This document shows positions 1-9,737 of a stretch of 64,000 nt of DNA, piece by piece. The stretch lies in NCBI GenBank assembly GCA_949388605.1, contig CASKJV010000002.1:62001-126000 (forward strand), given 5' to 3'. The notes below the pieces were generated by a model. It was not told the origin of the DNA. It was given only the letters and a program-made list of their open reading frames with translations, and ran no database searches. How positions within the stretch are numbered: the first letter of the stretch is position 1; the number at the start of each line of letters is the position of its first letter. The stretch is from an uncultured Clostridia bacterium. Lineage in GTDB: Bacteria; Bacillota; Clostridia; TANB77; CAG-508. A program made the translations under genes and the position numbers.

Positions 1-1217
<1,217 letters not shown>

Positions 1218-1712
1218 TTAATTTGCTACTATAACCATAGAATGTCTAACTACTTTATTGCCAATTCTATATCCTTTTCTATATTCTTGAACAATCTCTT
1301 GTTCTCCTTTTGTTTCATCTTCTATATGACTAACAGCCTCATGAAATTCAGGATCAAATTTTTGCCCTACAGCTTCTATTTCTTCTAATCCTAATCTCTT
1401 TAAAGCTTCTTGAAATTGTCTTGCTACAAGTTTAACTCCATCTTGATATTGTGTATCTTCTGTTTTTGCTTCTGCTGCCTTTTCTAAATTATCCATTATA
1501 GGAAGCATAGAAGAAACAACATCTCCTGTAATCATCCCATAAATATTTTCTTTTTCTTTTTGACTTCTTTTTTTATAGTTTTCAAATTCTGCAAGTAATC
1601 TTTTATATCTGTCATTTAGTTCATCATATTCACTATTGTTTTTTTCTTCTATTACATTAGCATTTTCAACTTTTGTTTCATTTTCATTATTTACAACTTC
1701 TTCTTTATCCAA
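1218..1712 (-). CDS. grpE: Nucleotide exchange factor GrpE
   Basis: GrpE releases ADP from DnaK so that the chaperone cycle can continue. The 164-residue protein has an acidic, disordered first 30 residues, a long coiled coil around residues 30-90 (DRYKRLLAEFENYKKRSQKE) and the C-terminal beta domain with GQKFDPEFHEAV and VVRHSMVIVAN, matching the family in length and order. The start codon is TTG at 1712, preceded by AGGAAGG. The gene lies 16 bases after hrcA, so the two are co-transcribed. The TTG start may keep its yield below that of DnaK; that is inference. Confidence 0.96.
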   Translation of the reverse strand: MDKEEVVNNENETKVENANVIEEKNNSEYDELNDRYKRLLAEFENYKKRSQKEKENIYGMITGDVVSSMLPIMDNLEKAAEAKTEDTQYQDGVKLVARQFQEALKRLGLEEIEAVGQKFDPEFHEAVSHIEDETKGEQEIVQEYRKGYRIGNKVVRHSMVIVAN

Positions 1713-1728
1713 AATTTAACCTTCCTTT

Positions 1729-2754
1729 CTAGTATTTTCCTTTTTTAAAATCATCATTCAATTTTTTGCTTATATATTTCATTACTGAAATTATTTTTGA
1801 ATAATCCATTCTTGTTGGTCCAATTATACCTATTGTTCCTATGTCTCTATCTTCTAGCAAATGATTAAAAGTAACAATACTAAAATTTTTTAATTCTTCT
1901 TTTTCTGTTTCTTTGCCTATATATATATTTATGTTATCTGCAATTCCTGTATTTAAAACATCAGCAACTAAATCTTTTGCATCTAATACATTTAAAAACT
2001 CTTTTGCTACATCTACTTTTTTAAATTCTGGCATATTCATAACTTTATTTGCACCATCAAGATATATTTGCTTAGATGCTAAAATTATTTTATTTATTTC
2101 TTCAATAATCTTTTTTATAACATTTATTCCAGCATTTACTTCTGCCATAATAAAGTCTTCTATAGGAGAATTTATTGTTTCTAACGGTCTTCCTACCAAT
2201 TTATTTTTAAATAAATAAGTTAAATCACTAACTTGCTGTTCATTTATGTCTTCATCAAATTTTATTATTGATTCTCTTATTATTCCTGAATCAGTAAGTA
2301 TTACTGCCATTAAAACTTTACTACCTAATAAAACAAATTTTATATCTATTATATTGTGATTATGAATATCTGGAGAAACAGATATTGTTGTATAATGGGT
2401 TAATTCTGATAATGTTGTTGTGGCAATTCTAGTTAAGTCTTCTAAATCATTAACTTTTGTTTCTAATCTTTCACGAATTATTTCCATTTCTTTTTTACTT
2501 AAATTATCGTCTCTAACTAGTTCATCAACATAGTATCTATATCCTTTTTGTGAAGGAATACGCCCAGCTGATGTATGTGGTTTTTCTATATAGCCAATTT
2601 TTTCCAATTCAGCCATTTCATTTCTTATAGTAGCACTGCTACATTCTAAGTCTTTAACTAAATTTCCTGAACTAACTGGTTCAGCTGTATCAATATATTC
2701 TTCTACAATAGCTTGCAATATTTTTCTTTTTCTTTTATCTAATTCTTCCTTCAT
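1729..2754 (-). CDS. hrcA: Heat-inducible transcription repressor HrcA
   Basis: HrcA binds CIRCE operators and represses the class I heat-shock genes. I place the start at 2754 (MKEELDKRKRKILQAIVEEY), giving 341 residues. An AAAGAGG ribosome site precedes that ATG, whereas an upstream in-frame ATG at 2790 would put the site inside the coding region and overlap the operator. An N-terminal winged helix (VSSGNLVKDLECSSATIRNEMAELEKIGY, written here as the region near residues 30-60) is followed by the GAF-like regulatory domain ending with IGPTRMDY. It is the first gene of hrcA-grpE-dnaK and is autoregulated. Confidence 0.96.
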   Translation of the reverse strand: MKEELDKRKRKILQAIVEEYIDTAEPVSSGNLVKDLECSSATIRNEMAELEKIGYIEKPHTSAGRIPSQKGYRYYVDELVRDDNLSKKEMEIIRERLETKVNDLEDLTRIATTTLSELTHYTTISVSPDIHNHNIIDIKFVLLGSKVLMAVILTDSGIIRESIIKFDEDINEQQVSDLTYLFKNKLVGRPLETINSPIEDFIMAEVNAGINVIKKIIEEINKIILASKQIYLDGANKVMNMPEFKKVDVAKEFLNVLDAKDLVADVLNTGIADNINIYIGKETEKEELKNFSIVTFNHLLEDRDIGTIGIIGPTRMDYSKIISVMKYISKKLNDDFKKGKY

Positions 2755-2783
2755 AATTAAACCTCTTTTAAGTCGAATTACTT

Positions 2784-2810
2784 TTAGCAAACTTTCATTT
2801 GGACTGCTAA
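2784..2810 (-). promoter_or_regulatory. CIRCE-like HrcA operator
   Basis: Inverted repeat TTAGCAAAC, nine bases, GACTGCTAA. The CIRCE consensus is TTAGCACTC-N9-GAGTGCTAA, so the left arm matches 7 of 9 positions, the right arm 8 of 9, and the spacer is exactly nine. It lies 30 bases before the hrcA start and abuts the -10 box, as expected for a repressor that blocks the operon promoter. Confidence 0.88.
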
Positions 2811-2811
2811 T

Positions 2812-2840
2812 ATAATATAACTTTATTCTATGTTTGTCAA
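2812..2840 (-). promoter_or_regulatory. SigA-type promoter of hrcA-grpE-dnaK
   Basis: On the minus strand TTGACA (2840-2835) is followed after 17 bases by TATTAT (2817-2812). This is a perfect -35 box and a 5-of-6 -10 box at the optimal spacing. Transcription would start inside the adjoining CIRCE-like operator. Confidence 0.8.
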
Positions 2841-2933
2841 TAGAAAATATGATATTAATAAAAAAAAGTCTAGAAATTTTTTACTAATTTCTAAGCTTTT
2901 CTAACTTCTATTATTTTTATGATAGAATAGGAC

Positions 2934-2974
2934 AAAAGAGTCACTTTTAAATTTTAAATAAGTTTAAGTGGCTC
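2934..2974 (-). terminator. Probable terminator after hemW
   Basis: On the minus strand a stem of GAGCCACTT and AAGTGACTC (one G.U pair) with a long AT-rich loop is followed by TTTT. It lies 42 bases beyond the hemW stop and separates hemW from the hrcA promoter. Confidence 0.5.
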
Positions 2975-3015
2975 GCCTTTTCTCTGTATAATTTAAATAT
3001 AACTAATAATTATAT

Positions 3016-4146
3016 TTATATAAATTCTTCAAATACAATATTAGCAAAATCTAATCCTTTTTTAGTTAATTTAATTTTATCTAAATCTACTTCTATTAGT
3101 TCTTTTTGAACAAGATTGCTAATTTCAAATCTAAAATAAAATAAAGGATTAATTCTAAATTTTCTTTCAAATTCTGATATTGAAACTCCATCTATTTTTC
3201 TTAATCCAATAAGCATATATTCTTTACACTGATCTTGTCTATCTTGTATTTCGCTAATTATTATATTTTTATCTAAATTATCTTTATTTTGAATATATTC
3301 ATTAAAATTTTCTGTATTAGAAAATCTTTTTTTATCTATATATGAATGTGCTGATAAACCAAATCCGATATATTCTTCTTGATTCCAACAATCTAAATTA
3401 TGTTTTGATTCATAACCTTTTTTGGCAAAATTAGAAATCTCATAATGATTAAAATTATTTTTTTGTAACATTTTTTTTGTTTTCCAATACATATTTCTTT
3501 CTGTTTCCTCAGATATCATCTTAATTTTATTGTTATCAATCATTTTTTTTATTTCTGTATTCTCTTCTACAATTAATGAATAAATTGAAATATGGTTTGG
3601 ATTTAACTTAATGACTTTTCTAACACTATCTATTAATTCATCTTCTGTTTGAGTTGGAATTCCTAACATTAAATCTACATTTATATTATTATATCCAACT
3701 TCTTTTACTAAGTTGTATGTATTTATAAATTGTTCATAATTATGAATTCTGCCAATCAATTTTAAAATTCTATCATTAGTTGATTGTAATCCTATACTTA
3801 TTCTATTTACTCCTGCATTTTTGTAATCTACCAATTTTTGTTTTGTTATAGTACCTGGATTTATTTCAATAGTTATTTCTGCATTAGAAGAAATCCTAAA
3901 TACTTTTTTTATAGTTTGAAGTGTATTTACTATATATTTTGAATCTGGAACAGATGGTGTTCCACCACCTAAATAAATTGTTGTAACTTCTTTATTTTTA
4001 TTATATTTAGTATTTTGTATTTCTTTAATTAAAACATCAAAATATTCTTTAATGTTTGATTCTTTACATGAAAATGAAATAAAATCACAATATTTGCATT
4101 TACTTTTACAAAAAGGTATATGTACATAAATTCCTAATTTATCCAT
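3016..4146 (-). CDS. hemW: HemW-like radical SAM protein
   Basis: Member of the HemN/HemW radical SAM family, commonly annotated as oxygen-independent coproporphyrinogen oxidase. True HemW proteins bind heme and are thought to be heme chaperones rather than oxidases. The [4Fe-4S]/SAM motif is CKSKCKYC at residues 13-20, followed by YLGGGTPS and the C-terminal HemW segment with HNLDCWNQEEYIGFG (the family HNxxYW region). The length of 376 residues is typical of HemW and shorter than HemN. The start overlaps the end of whiA by eight bases, so they are translationally coupled. Confidence 0.92.
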   Translation of the reverse strand: MDKLGIYVHIPFCKSKCKYCDFISFSCKESNIKEYFDVLIKEIQNTKYNKNKEVTTIYLGGGTPSVPDSKYIVNTLQTIKKVFRISSNAEITIEINPGTITKQKLVDYKNAGVNRISIGLQSTNDRILKLIGRIHNYEQFINTYNLVKEVGYNNINVDLMLGIPTQTEDELIDSVRKVIKLNPNHISIYSLIVEENTEIKKMIDNNKIKMISEETERNMYWKTKKMLQKNNFNHYEISNFAKKGYESKHNLDCWNQEEYIGFGLSAHSYIDKKRFSNTENFNEYIQNKDNLDKNIIISEIQDRQDQCKEYMLIGLRKIDGVSISEFERKFRINPLFYFRFEISNLVQKELIEVDLDKIKLTKKGLDFANIVFEEFI

Positions 4147-4996
4147 TTTTTAATTCCTCAGCATACTCATGAATTTTTTGTAATCTATGATTTACTCCTG
4201 ACTTTCCTAATGGTTTTTCTAATTTTTCACCTAAGACTTTCAAACTTGCATCTGGGTTTTCTAATCTTAAAATAGCAATTTCTTTTAAATCATTTGACAT
4301 TTCATCAAACTTTTTTAGCTTTTGTATTAATTTTATATCATTTATTTGCCCTACTGATGCATTAACAATCTTATTTAAATTTGCTGTTTCACAATTTACT
4401 AATCTATTAACATTATTTTTTATTTCTTTTGTTAATCTTACATCTTCAAAAGCTAATACCCCTTTATTAGCTCCAATCAATGCCAAAAATTTAGATATCT
4501 CTTCTGCATCTTTTATATATAATTCTATTTTTTCATTTTGTTCAAAAAACTTTAAATTAACCCCAAAACTTTTACATATATTGAAAATATATTCTGCATT
4601 ATTTTTTTCTTGAAAAATAATTTCTATATGATATTGTTTTTCTGGATCTGTTATTGAACCAGCTCCCATAAAACATCCTTTTACAATTGCTTTTTGAATT
4701 TCTTTATTTGAATTTAATTTCAATTCCATAAGACTTTGTACTTTGTCACTCTTAGAGATTATCGCTACAAATTTTTTTCCCTTTTTAATTGGTTCATACT
4801 CTACCTCTAAATTAAAAAGAATTTTATAAAATCTTTCTATATTAAATTCATTTTCAGTAATAAATTCCAATAAATCATTTTCGTTTGAAGTATTTCCAGT
4901 TAAAATATAACCTAAAAATTCCCCTTTTAGAGTTTCTTTATCTTTCCAATTATTAATTTTACTTAATTCTTCTTTTATATTTGATGAAAAAGACAT
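4139..4996 (-). CDS. whiA: DNA-binding protein WhiA
   Basis: WhiA is a conserved Gram-positive protein with an N-terminal LAGLIDADG-homing-endonuclease-like fold without nuclease activity and a C-terminal helix-turn-helix. In Streptomyces it activates sporulation division genes; in Bacillus it affects division and chromosome segregation. The 285-residue protein shows FLGYILTG and GCFMGAGSITDPEKQYH in the N-terminal fold and LKVLGEKLEKPLGKSGVNHR in the HTH. It is usually found with yvcK and rapZ, but here it sits between prmC and hemW, overlapping hemW by eight bases. Confidence 0.95.
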   Translation of the reverse strand: MSFSSNIKEELSKINNWKDKETLKGEFLGYILTGNTSNENDLLEFITENEFNIERFYKILFNLEVEYEPIKKGKKFVAIISKSDKVQSLMELKLNSNKEIQKAIVKGCFMGAGSITDPEKQYHIEIIFQEKNNAEYIFNICKSFGVNLKFFEQNEKIELYIKDAEEISKFLALIGANKGVLAFEDVRLTKEIKNNVNRLVNCETANLNKIVNASVGQINDIKLIQKLKKFDEMSNDLKEIAILRLENPDASLKVLGEKLEKPLGKSGVNHRLQKIHEYAEELKNG

Positions 4997-5016
4997 GTAC
5001 TTTTTTCCTTTACTTT

Positions 5017-5877
5017 TTATTTTTGTGCTACCACTACTCTATCATTTCCAGATAAATCTTTTTTGGAATATATATTTTTATATTCATTTTGTTTTAATTC
5101 ATTTTCTACTTGTTCTCTTTGATTATATCCAATCTCAAAAGCAAGATATCCATTTTCTTTTAAGTAATTTTTTGCATTTTTTATTATTTCTTTATAGAAA
5201 AATAGCCCATCTTGTCCGCCATCTAATGCAATATGAGGTTCTCTTCTTACTTCTTCTGAAAGATTTGGTATTGTTTCTGTTTCTATATATGGTGGATTTG
5301 ATACAATGATATCAAATTTATACTCTTTACTTAAATTTTTAAATATATCAGATTTTAATAATTTAACTTTAGCAGAATTTTGTATTGCATTTTTTTCTGC
5401 TATTTTTAAAGCAGACTCACTTATATCGGTTCCATATACTCGTACTTTCTCTGAATTTAAAATTTTTGATAATGATATAGCTATTGCTCCACTTCCTGTA
5501 CACAAATCTAGTATATTAATATGGGTCTGTTTAGAATCCTTTTTTAGAAAATTGGCAATAGTTAATACCTCTTCTACTAAATTCTCAGTATCGGGTTGAG
5601 GTATTAAAACATTATTATCTACATAAAAATTAAATCCCATAAATTCTTGTTTTTTTACAATATATTGAATTGGCTCATGATTTTTTAGTTTTTCTATTTC
5701 ATTCATATACTGATTATAAATTTTCTCGTCTATTTCTTCTTCACTATGGATTATTAAGTACTCTTTATTGGTTCCTAAAATATTAGAAAGTAATATTCTA
5801 GCTTTTAAATAGGCATCTTCAATATTACTTTCAATAAGTATACTACTTCCTTTTTTTAAAATTTCTTTTATTTTCAT
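5017..5877 (-). CDS. prmC: Release factor glutamine N5-methyltransferase PrmC
   Basis: PrmC uses SAM to methylate the glutamine of the GGQ motif in release factors RF1 and RF2, which speeds peptide release. The class I methyltransferase motif I is DLCTGSGAIAISL, and the amide-binding catalytic motif NPPY occurs in VSNPPYIE. The N-terminal helical release-factor-binding domain occupies about residues 1-80. The length of 286 residues is normal. It often accompanies prfA, but here whiA and hemW follow it 20 bases downstream. Confidence 0.95.
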   Translation of the reverse strand: MKIKEILKKGSSILIESNIEDAYLKARILLSNILGTNKEYLIIHSEEEIDEKIYNQYMNEIEKLKNHEPIQYIVKKQEFMGFNFYVDNNVLIPQPDTENLVEEVLTIANFLKKDSKQTHINILDLCTGSGAIAISLSKILNSEKVRVYGTDISESALKIAEKNAIQNSAKVKLLKSDIFKNLSKEYKFDIIVSNPPYIETETIPNLSEEVRREPHIALDGGQDGLFFYKEIIKNAKNYLKENGYLAFEIGYNQREQVENELKQNEYKNIYSKKDLSGNDRVVVAQK

Positions 5878-5894
5878 AGATTAACTCTTTCATT

Positions 5895-6839
5895 TTATCT
5901 CCCAGTATCTTCTGGTACACTAGGAGCTGTTTTTAATTCATTTTTATTTTTTTCAGCTTTATATTTTTCAATTTCGGAAAAAATATTATATACTTCAATT
6001 CTATCATATTCTTTCAAATTATCACTTAAATCATAAAAAGAAGTTACTATTTCTTTTTTCCACCATTTAACTCTTTCTTCTGGAATGATATATTTTCCAG
6101 CTTGTACAGTGCAAAGACTTAACATATATTCATTCCAATTATTTCTTCTCATATGCTCGGTACGTTCTAATACTGATATTATTTCTTCTTCTGAAAGCGC
6201 TAATTTATCTAATATATTATTTTCTTCCATAATATAAAAAGTTTCTAATACAGAATTATGAATTTCACTTTTATATATTTCATCAACTTGACTATAATCT
6301 AATCTACCATATTTTTGAATTCTTTCTATATCTTCTTGTGATATTTCATAACTTCCATCTTCATTCCATTTTGACTTCCAAAGAATAGAGTGTTGATTTG
6401 TACTCCATTTTTTATGTTCATAATCAGCTAATTCATCAATAATTTCACCTTTATCTTTAAGACAATCCTCTAAAGACATTTCTGTAAGTTTTCCTTGTTT
6501 CATCTTATACTGATCTTCACTAACTTGTGTAAATTGCATTACATTTATATTTTCTGGTGGAATTGAACTTAAAGTAAAAAAATCACCCGCAGAATCTATT
6601 CTTTTAATATATTCTATTCCATCTAAATCAAAAGATAAAATTGCTAATTCCTCATATGGAATATCTTTATATAATCTTTCTTTCCAAATATGTATTGCAC
6701 CTAAATTTGTAAAAAAACATAATATTTTATTTGGTTCATTCACACTATTACTTCTACGTCCTATTTTAGGTTTTAGTCCTTTTTTTTGGATATTAGGTAA
6801 ATTCCCTTTCCTTGTTATATGATATCCTATTTCTTTCAT
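5895..6839 (-). CDS. Unknown protein with ART-like N-terminal motif
   Basis: I do not recognise this 314-residue protein with certainty. Its first 20 residues (YHITRKGNLPNIQKKGLKP) and an IPPENI motif near residue 96 resemble the start and end of ADP-ribosyltransferase-fold modules of the kind in DarT, Tpt1/KptA and related small proteins, where a His in HxT contacts NAD. Between them is a hydrophobic strand-rich core (ILCFFTNLGAIHIWKE). Residues about 130-314 are helical and charged, without a recognised domain. It follows prmC closely upstream on the same strand (17 bases), so it may be co-transcribed. Enzymatic activity is inference only. Confidence 0.45.
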   Translation of the reverse strand: MKEIGYHITRKGNLPNIQKKGLKPKIGRRSNSVNEPNKILCFFTNLGAIHIWKERLYKDIPYEELAILSFDLDGIEYIKRIDSAGDFFTLSSIPPENINVMQFTQVSEDQYKMKQGKLTEMSLEDCLKDKGEIIDELADYEHKKWSTNQHSILWKSKWNEDGSYEISQEDIERIQKYGRLDYSQVDEIYKSEIHNSVLETFYIMEENNILDKLALSEEEIISVLERTEHMRRNNWNEYMLSLCTVQAGKYIIPEERVKWWKKEIVTSFYDLSDNLKEYDRIEVYNIFSEIEKYKAEKNKNELKTAPSVPEDTGR

Positions 6840-6950
6840 TTTTTACTCCTACTAAATTTATTTTTATTAAATTTTCTTATTTTTATATAGCAAAAGAACT
6901 TATTTAAAATTTTATATGATTTTAGTAATATTATGTGCTTGTAATTTCTT

Positions 6951-7060
6951 TGTATAATTTATATCTACGTCATTACCATTCCTATAGCTAAGAAATGTGC
7001 CAAATTATACGAAATTTTTATATTATAAGAGTTGCATAGCAATTTCTTATAATATAAAAA
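6951..7060. repeat. Degenerate dispersed repeat with 16-bp hairpin
   Basis: The left part (6951-7014) is clearly similar, base by base, to 53461-53530, sharing blocks such as CATTA-CATTC-TA-AGCTAA and AAATGTG. The right part contains a perfect 16-bp inverted repeat (7015-7030 and 7045-7060) with a 14-base loop. It lies just beyond the 6S RNA 3' end, so it could also act as a terminator for that RNA. Confidence 0.55.
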
Positions 7061-7256
7061 TAAAGCCCCACGTCTAAGCCGTAAGTTGAAAAGAATTTTT
7101 ATGGACCTGTACTCATACAGGTGGGTGCCTTCCTAAATACTTCTGGGTTTCTTACATAAATGAAAGCATACACGCCATATCTAGAGCGGTGGCTCCCTTA
7201 TCCAAAACTTTGTAGGTTCTAAAAATTCTGTCTATACGCACTACGCAGGGAAAATT
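7061..7256 (-). ncRNA. ssrS: 6S RNA
   Basis: The minus strand carries motifs I associate with Firmicutes 6S RNA, including AAGTTTTGGATAAGGGAGCC, GAAACCCAG and TTTAGGAAGGCACCCACCTG, followed at the 3' end by GTGGGGCTTT. The ends pair: CCCTGCGT near 7243-7250 pairs with ACGTGGGG near 7066-7073 through eight pairs including G.U, closing a rod of about 190 nt. 6S RNA mimics an open promoter and sequesters SigA RNA polymerase in slow growth. A run of Ts follows the 3' end. The assignment comes from motif recognition and the closing stem; no covariance search was run. Confidence 0.78.
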
Positions 7257-7573
7257 ATTATTTAATTTATATTGTATTTATATATTAACATATATCATTC
7301 ATAATTTCAAATTTATTTTTTTCCAAATTTTCTAATTTAATTCATTTTTTCTTATTTTTTTGTGTTTGAATTCGCTATATCTATCTTTTTCATATATATA
7401 TGTTTGTTGATTTTTTTTTTAATATATGCTATACTTATTTTGTAAGTTGAGTGCATTTTTCTCAACTATTTTTATTTTCAAAAAGAATATATATATCTTT
7501 TTTATGTATAAATATTTTTACAATTATTAAACTTTTCTTATTATATATATTTTTTTATTATCAATTTTTTTAT
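7257..7573. other. AT-rich gap, no gene seen
   Basis: About 315 bases of extreme AT content between the 6S RNA start and the radical SAM gene stop. It presumably holds the 6S promoter on the minus strand; AT-rich hexamers are abundant but no unambiguous -35/-10 pair stands out. No open frame of note was seen. Confidence 0.4.
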
Positions 7574-8473
7574 TTAAATATTATTGTTCTCAAAATTTGG
7601 AACATACTGTTCTTCATTTTCCTCTAAATCTTGCATATATCCATTGAAATCTAAGTCCAACACATACTGCTCAATTTCCTTATACTCTTTTTCGTTTAAT
7701 TTTCTATTAATATCTTTTGTTTCTAAAGCTCTATTTGTTGGAAAATATTGTGCCATTATACTTACATAAACTTCGTTATCAATATTTTGCTTAATCCAAT
7801 TTAAAACTTTTTTACTATTTTCTATATAATTAGGTAAAACAAGATGTCTAATTATTATTCCTTTTTTTATAATTCCTTTTTTATCAAATTTAGGTATACC
7901 AACTTGTCTATACATTTCTTGTATTGCTTTTTTGGCTACATCTGAATAATTTTTTACTTGTGACAAGTTTTGAGCAATTTCATTATCGAAATATTTAAAA
8001 TCTGGTAAATACACATCTACATATCCATCAAGCATTCTTAAGCTCTCTACTTTTTCATAACCGCTTGTGTTATATACTATTGGTATATTTAATCCATTAT
8101 TTTTGGCTATCTTTATTGCTTCTATTATTTGAGGAATATACATAAACCCTGTTACAAGATTAATATTATTGGCATTTTGTTGTTGAAGTTTTAAAAATTC
8201 TTGTGCTAATTCTTCTATTTCTATTTCTTTTCCTAGTCCTTCTTGACTAATTTTATAATTTTGGCAAAATTTGCAGTTCATGTTGCAACCAGTAAAAAAT
8301 ATTGTTCCTGAACCATTTTCTCCACTTATACATGGTTCCTCATAATAATGCAAATTTGATAAAGCTATTTTTACTTTATCTGTAGCTTTACAATAACCTA
8401 CTTCTTTTTTTAATCTATTTACTTTACATTCCCAAGGACATAAATTACATTTTTCTAATATATCTAATTTCAT
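7574..8473 (-). CDS. PflX-like radical SAM protein
   Basis: Radical SAM protein of the group annotated PflX or PflA-like (COG1313-type); its substrate is not established. The SAM cluster motif is CNMNCKFC (residues 63-70) preceded by TIFFTG. An N-terminal cysteine set (C9, C12, C16, C28 in CNLCPWEC and GYC) is typical of this group and may bind a metal or second cluster. The length of 299 residues is normal. It is transcribed alone, with no glycyl-radical enzyme beside it, so it should not be taken for the PFL activase; that gene is at 36757. Confidence 0.82.
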   Translation of the reverse strand: MKLDILEKCNLCPWECKVNRLKKEVGYCKATDKVKIALSNLHYYEEPCISGENGSGTIFFTGCNMNCKFCQNYKISQEGLGKEIEIEELAQEFLKLQQQNANNINLVTGFMYIPQIIEAIKIAKNNGLNIPIVYNTSGYEKVESLRMLDGYVDVYLPDFKYFDNEIAQNLSQVKNYSDVAKKAIQEMYRQVGIPKFDKKGIIKKGIIIRHLVLPNYIENSKKVLNWIKQNIDNEVYVSIMAQYFPTNRALETKDINRKLNEKEYKEIEQYVLDLDFNGYMQDLEENEEQYVPNFENNNI

Positions 8474-8686
8474 ATTAATATCGCCTTTTCCATTTTATTA
8501 AATAATTATATCAATTTTAAATTAATATTTCAATTATACTATATATACTAATTTTTAATTGCAAAAACTAATAAAAGCTTAAACAAAATCATAGCTTTAA
8601 ATTCTCCAAGAAATTTCAATTATATTTAAGTAATTCTTCTCTACTCTGCATCTTGTTTTAATCGCAGTTGTATATTAACATAATAT

Positions 8687-8715
8687 TTGACTTTTTGTAT
8701 TTTCTCTGGTATAAT
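8687..8715 (+). promoter_or_regulatory. SigA-type promoter for the 8811 gene
   Basis: TTGACT (8687-8692) and TATAAT (8710-8715) are separated by 17 bases, a near-consensus vegetative promoter. It drives the 8811 gene through a leader of about 90 bases that contains a small CTTGAG/CTCAAG hairpin near 8741-8762. Confidence 0.75.
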
Positions 8716-8810
8716 TTCATAAATTAATAAACTTTATAATCTTGAGTATGCAGTAGCTCAAGTTATACATATATGTAACTATCAACCATCTAATTAGAAA
8801 GGATATTCTT

Positions 8811-9476
8811 ATGTATAACAAAGTAGAAACTTCAAAGAATGACACTATTCATAAAAAATCAGAAACCACATCTAATGAGAGTACTGCACATGAAAACAAA
8901 GACTCTGCAATAGATGATACAATGCATGAAGATACTATTACTATATATAAAAAAATAAATAATGTAATAGCCAAAATTCTTCAGGGAAAATTCCTACTTG
9001 TGTATTTTTTTGTACTTTTTATAATTTTTCTTACAATCTTCTGCATTAAACTCACAAAAGATAATAACTGGGAAAAGGTGCTTACTTATCCTGAAACATC
9101 ATATACTAATTTAGAAGAAGAAGCAAAAAGAATTGCTGAAACACATAATTTTGAATCAAAATATAAATTTAAGAATATACAATATGATTATGAATCAAAA
9201 ACCTTATCATTCAAATTATATGATGATTCAGCTATTTTAACTGTAAATATATATAATTATAAATTAGAAAATCAATCTGTAGATACTATTCGTACTGAAA
9301 CTAGTAAACTACAGCATATCTTTATCAATATTTTTGCACTTATAGCGTTTGGTGTTCTTTTTCCTACAGTAATAATATGGTGGCTAACAATGGGATTAGC
9401 GTCATTAGTAGCATTTATTACTTTTTCTATTGAGAAAATAAATAATAATCGTAAAAAAAGTAAGCATAAAAATTAG
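8811..9476 (+). CDS. Unknown three-segment membrane protein
   Basis: I do not recognise the family. The 221-residue protein has a hydrophilic Ser/Thr/Glu-rich N-terminus (about 1-55), a membrane segment near residues 60-81, a polar 90-residue middle domain, and two further hydrophobic segments near 170-190 and 193-208, ending in a basic tail (NNNRKKSKHKN). It has its own promoter (8687), a good AGAAAGGATA ribosome site and its own terminator (9501), so it is a single-gene unit. The middle domain probably faces outward if the N-terminus is cytoplasmic; that is inference. Confidence 0.7.
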   Translation: MYNKVETSKNDTIHKKSETTSNESTAHENKDSAIDDTMHEDTITIYKKINNVIAKILQGKFLLVYFFVLFIIFLTIFCIKLTKDNNWEKVLTYPETSYTNLEEEAKRIAETHNFESKYKFKNIQYDYESKTLSFKLYDDSAILTVNIYNYKLENQSVDTIRTETSKLQHIFINIFALIAFGVLFPTVIIWWLTMGLASLVAFITFSIEKINNNRKKSKHKN

Positions 9477-9500
9477 TGATTTTAATATTTAAATACTGCC

Positions 9501-9533
9501 AAAAAAAGATGATTTGTTAAATCATCTTTTTTT
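9501..9533 (+). terminator. Terminator after the 8811 gene
   Basis: AAAAAAAGATGATTT and AAATCATCTTTTTTT form a near-perfect stem with a short loop and a T run. It lies 25 bases beyond the stop and could work in both directions. Confidence 0.85.
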
Positions 9534-9691
9534 AGTTGTGCAATATTTTCAATAAAGATTATATTATATGAATTGTGTAATAATTTAGTACTATATAAGT
9601 GTAGTAATTATTTATTAATTTCTATACTAGAATTAAAGTATAAATTTCGTTTATGCATTTTAATTACACTACATTATTTATAATATATGAA

Positions 9692-9723
9692 AACTGGTAC
9701 AATCTAATAAGATTGTACCAGTT
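9692..9723 (-). terminator. Hairpin after the ComEC-like gene
   Basis: A perfect 14-bp stem (AACTGGTACAATCT and its complement) with a four-base loop lies 15 bases beyond the 9738 stop. The T run on the minus strand is short (TTTTC), so it may be a weak terminator or an RNA-stabilising hairpin. Confidence 0.6.
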
Positions 9724-9737
9724 AGAGAAATTGCTCT

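Noticed and set aside
7574..8473. PFL activating enzyme
   Set aside because: The N-terminal four-Cys set and the absence of GTVDGPGIR place it with the PflX-like group; the true activase is at 36757.
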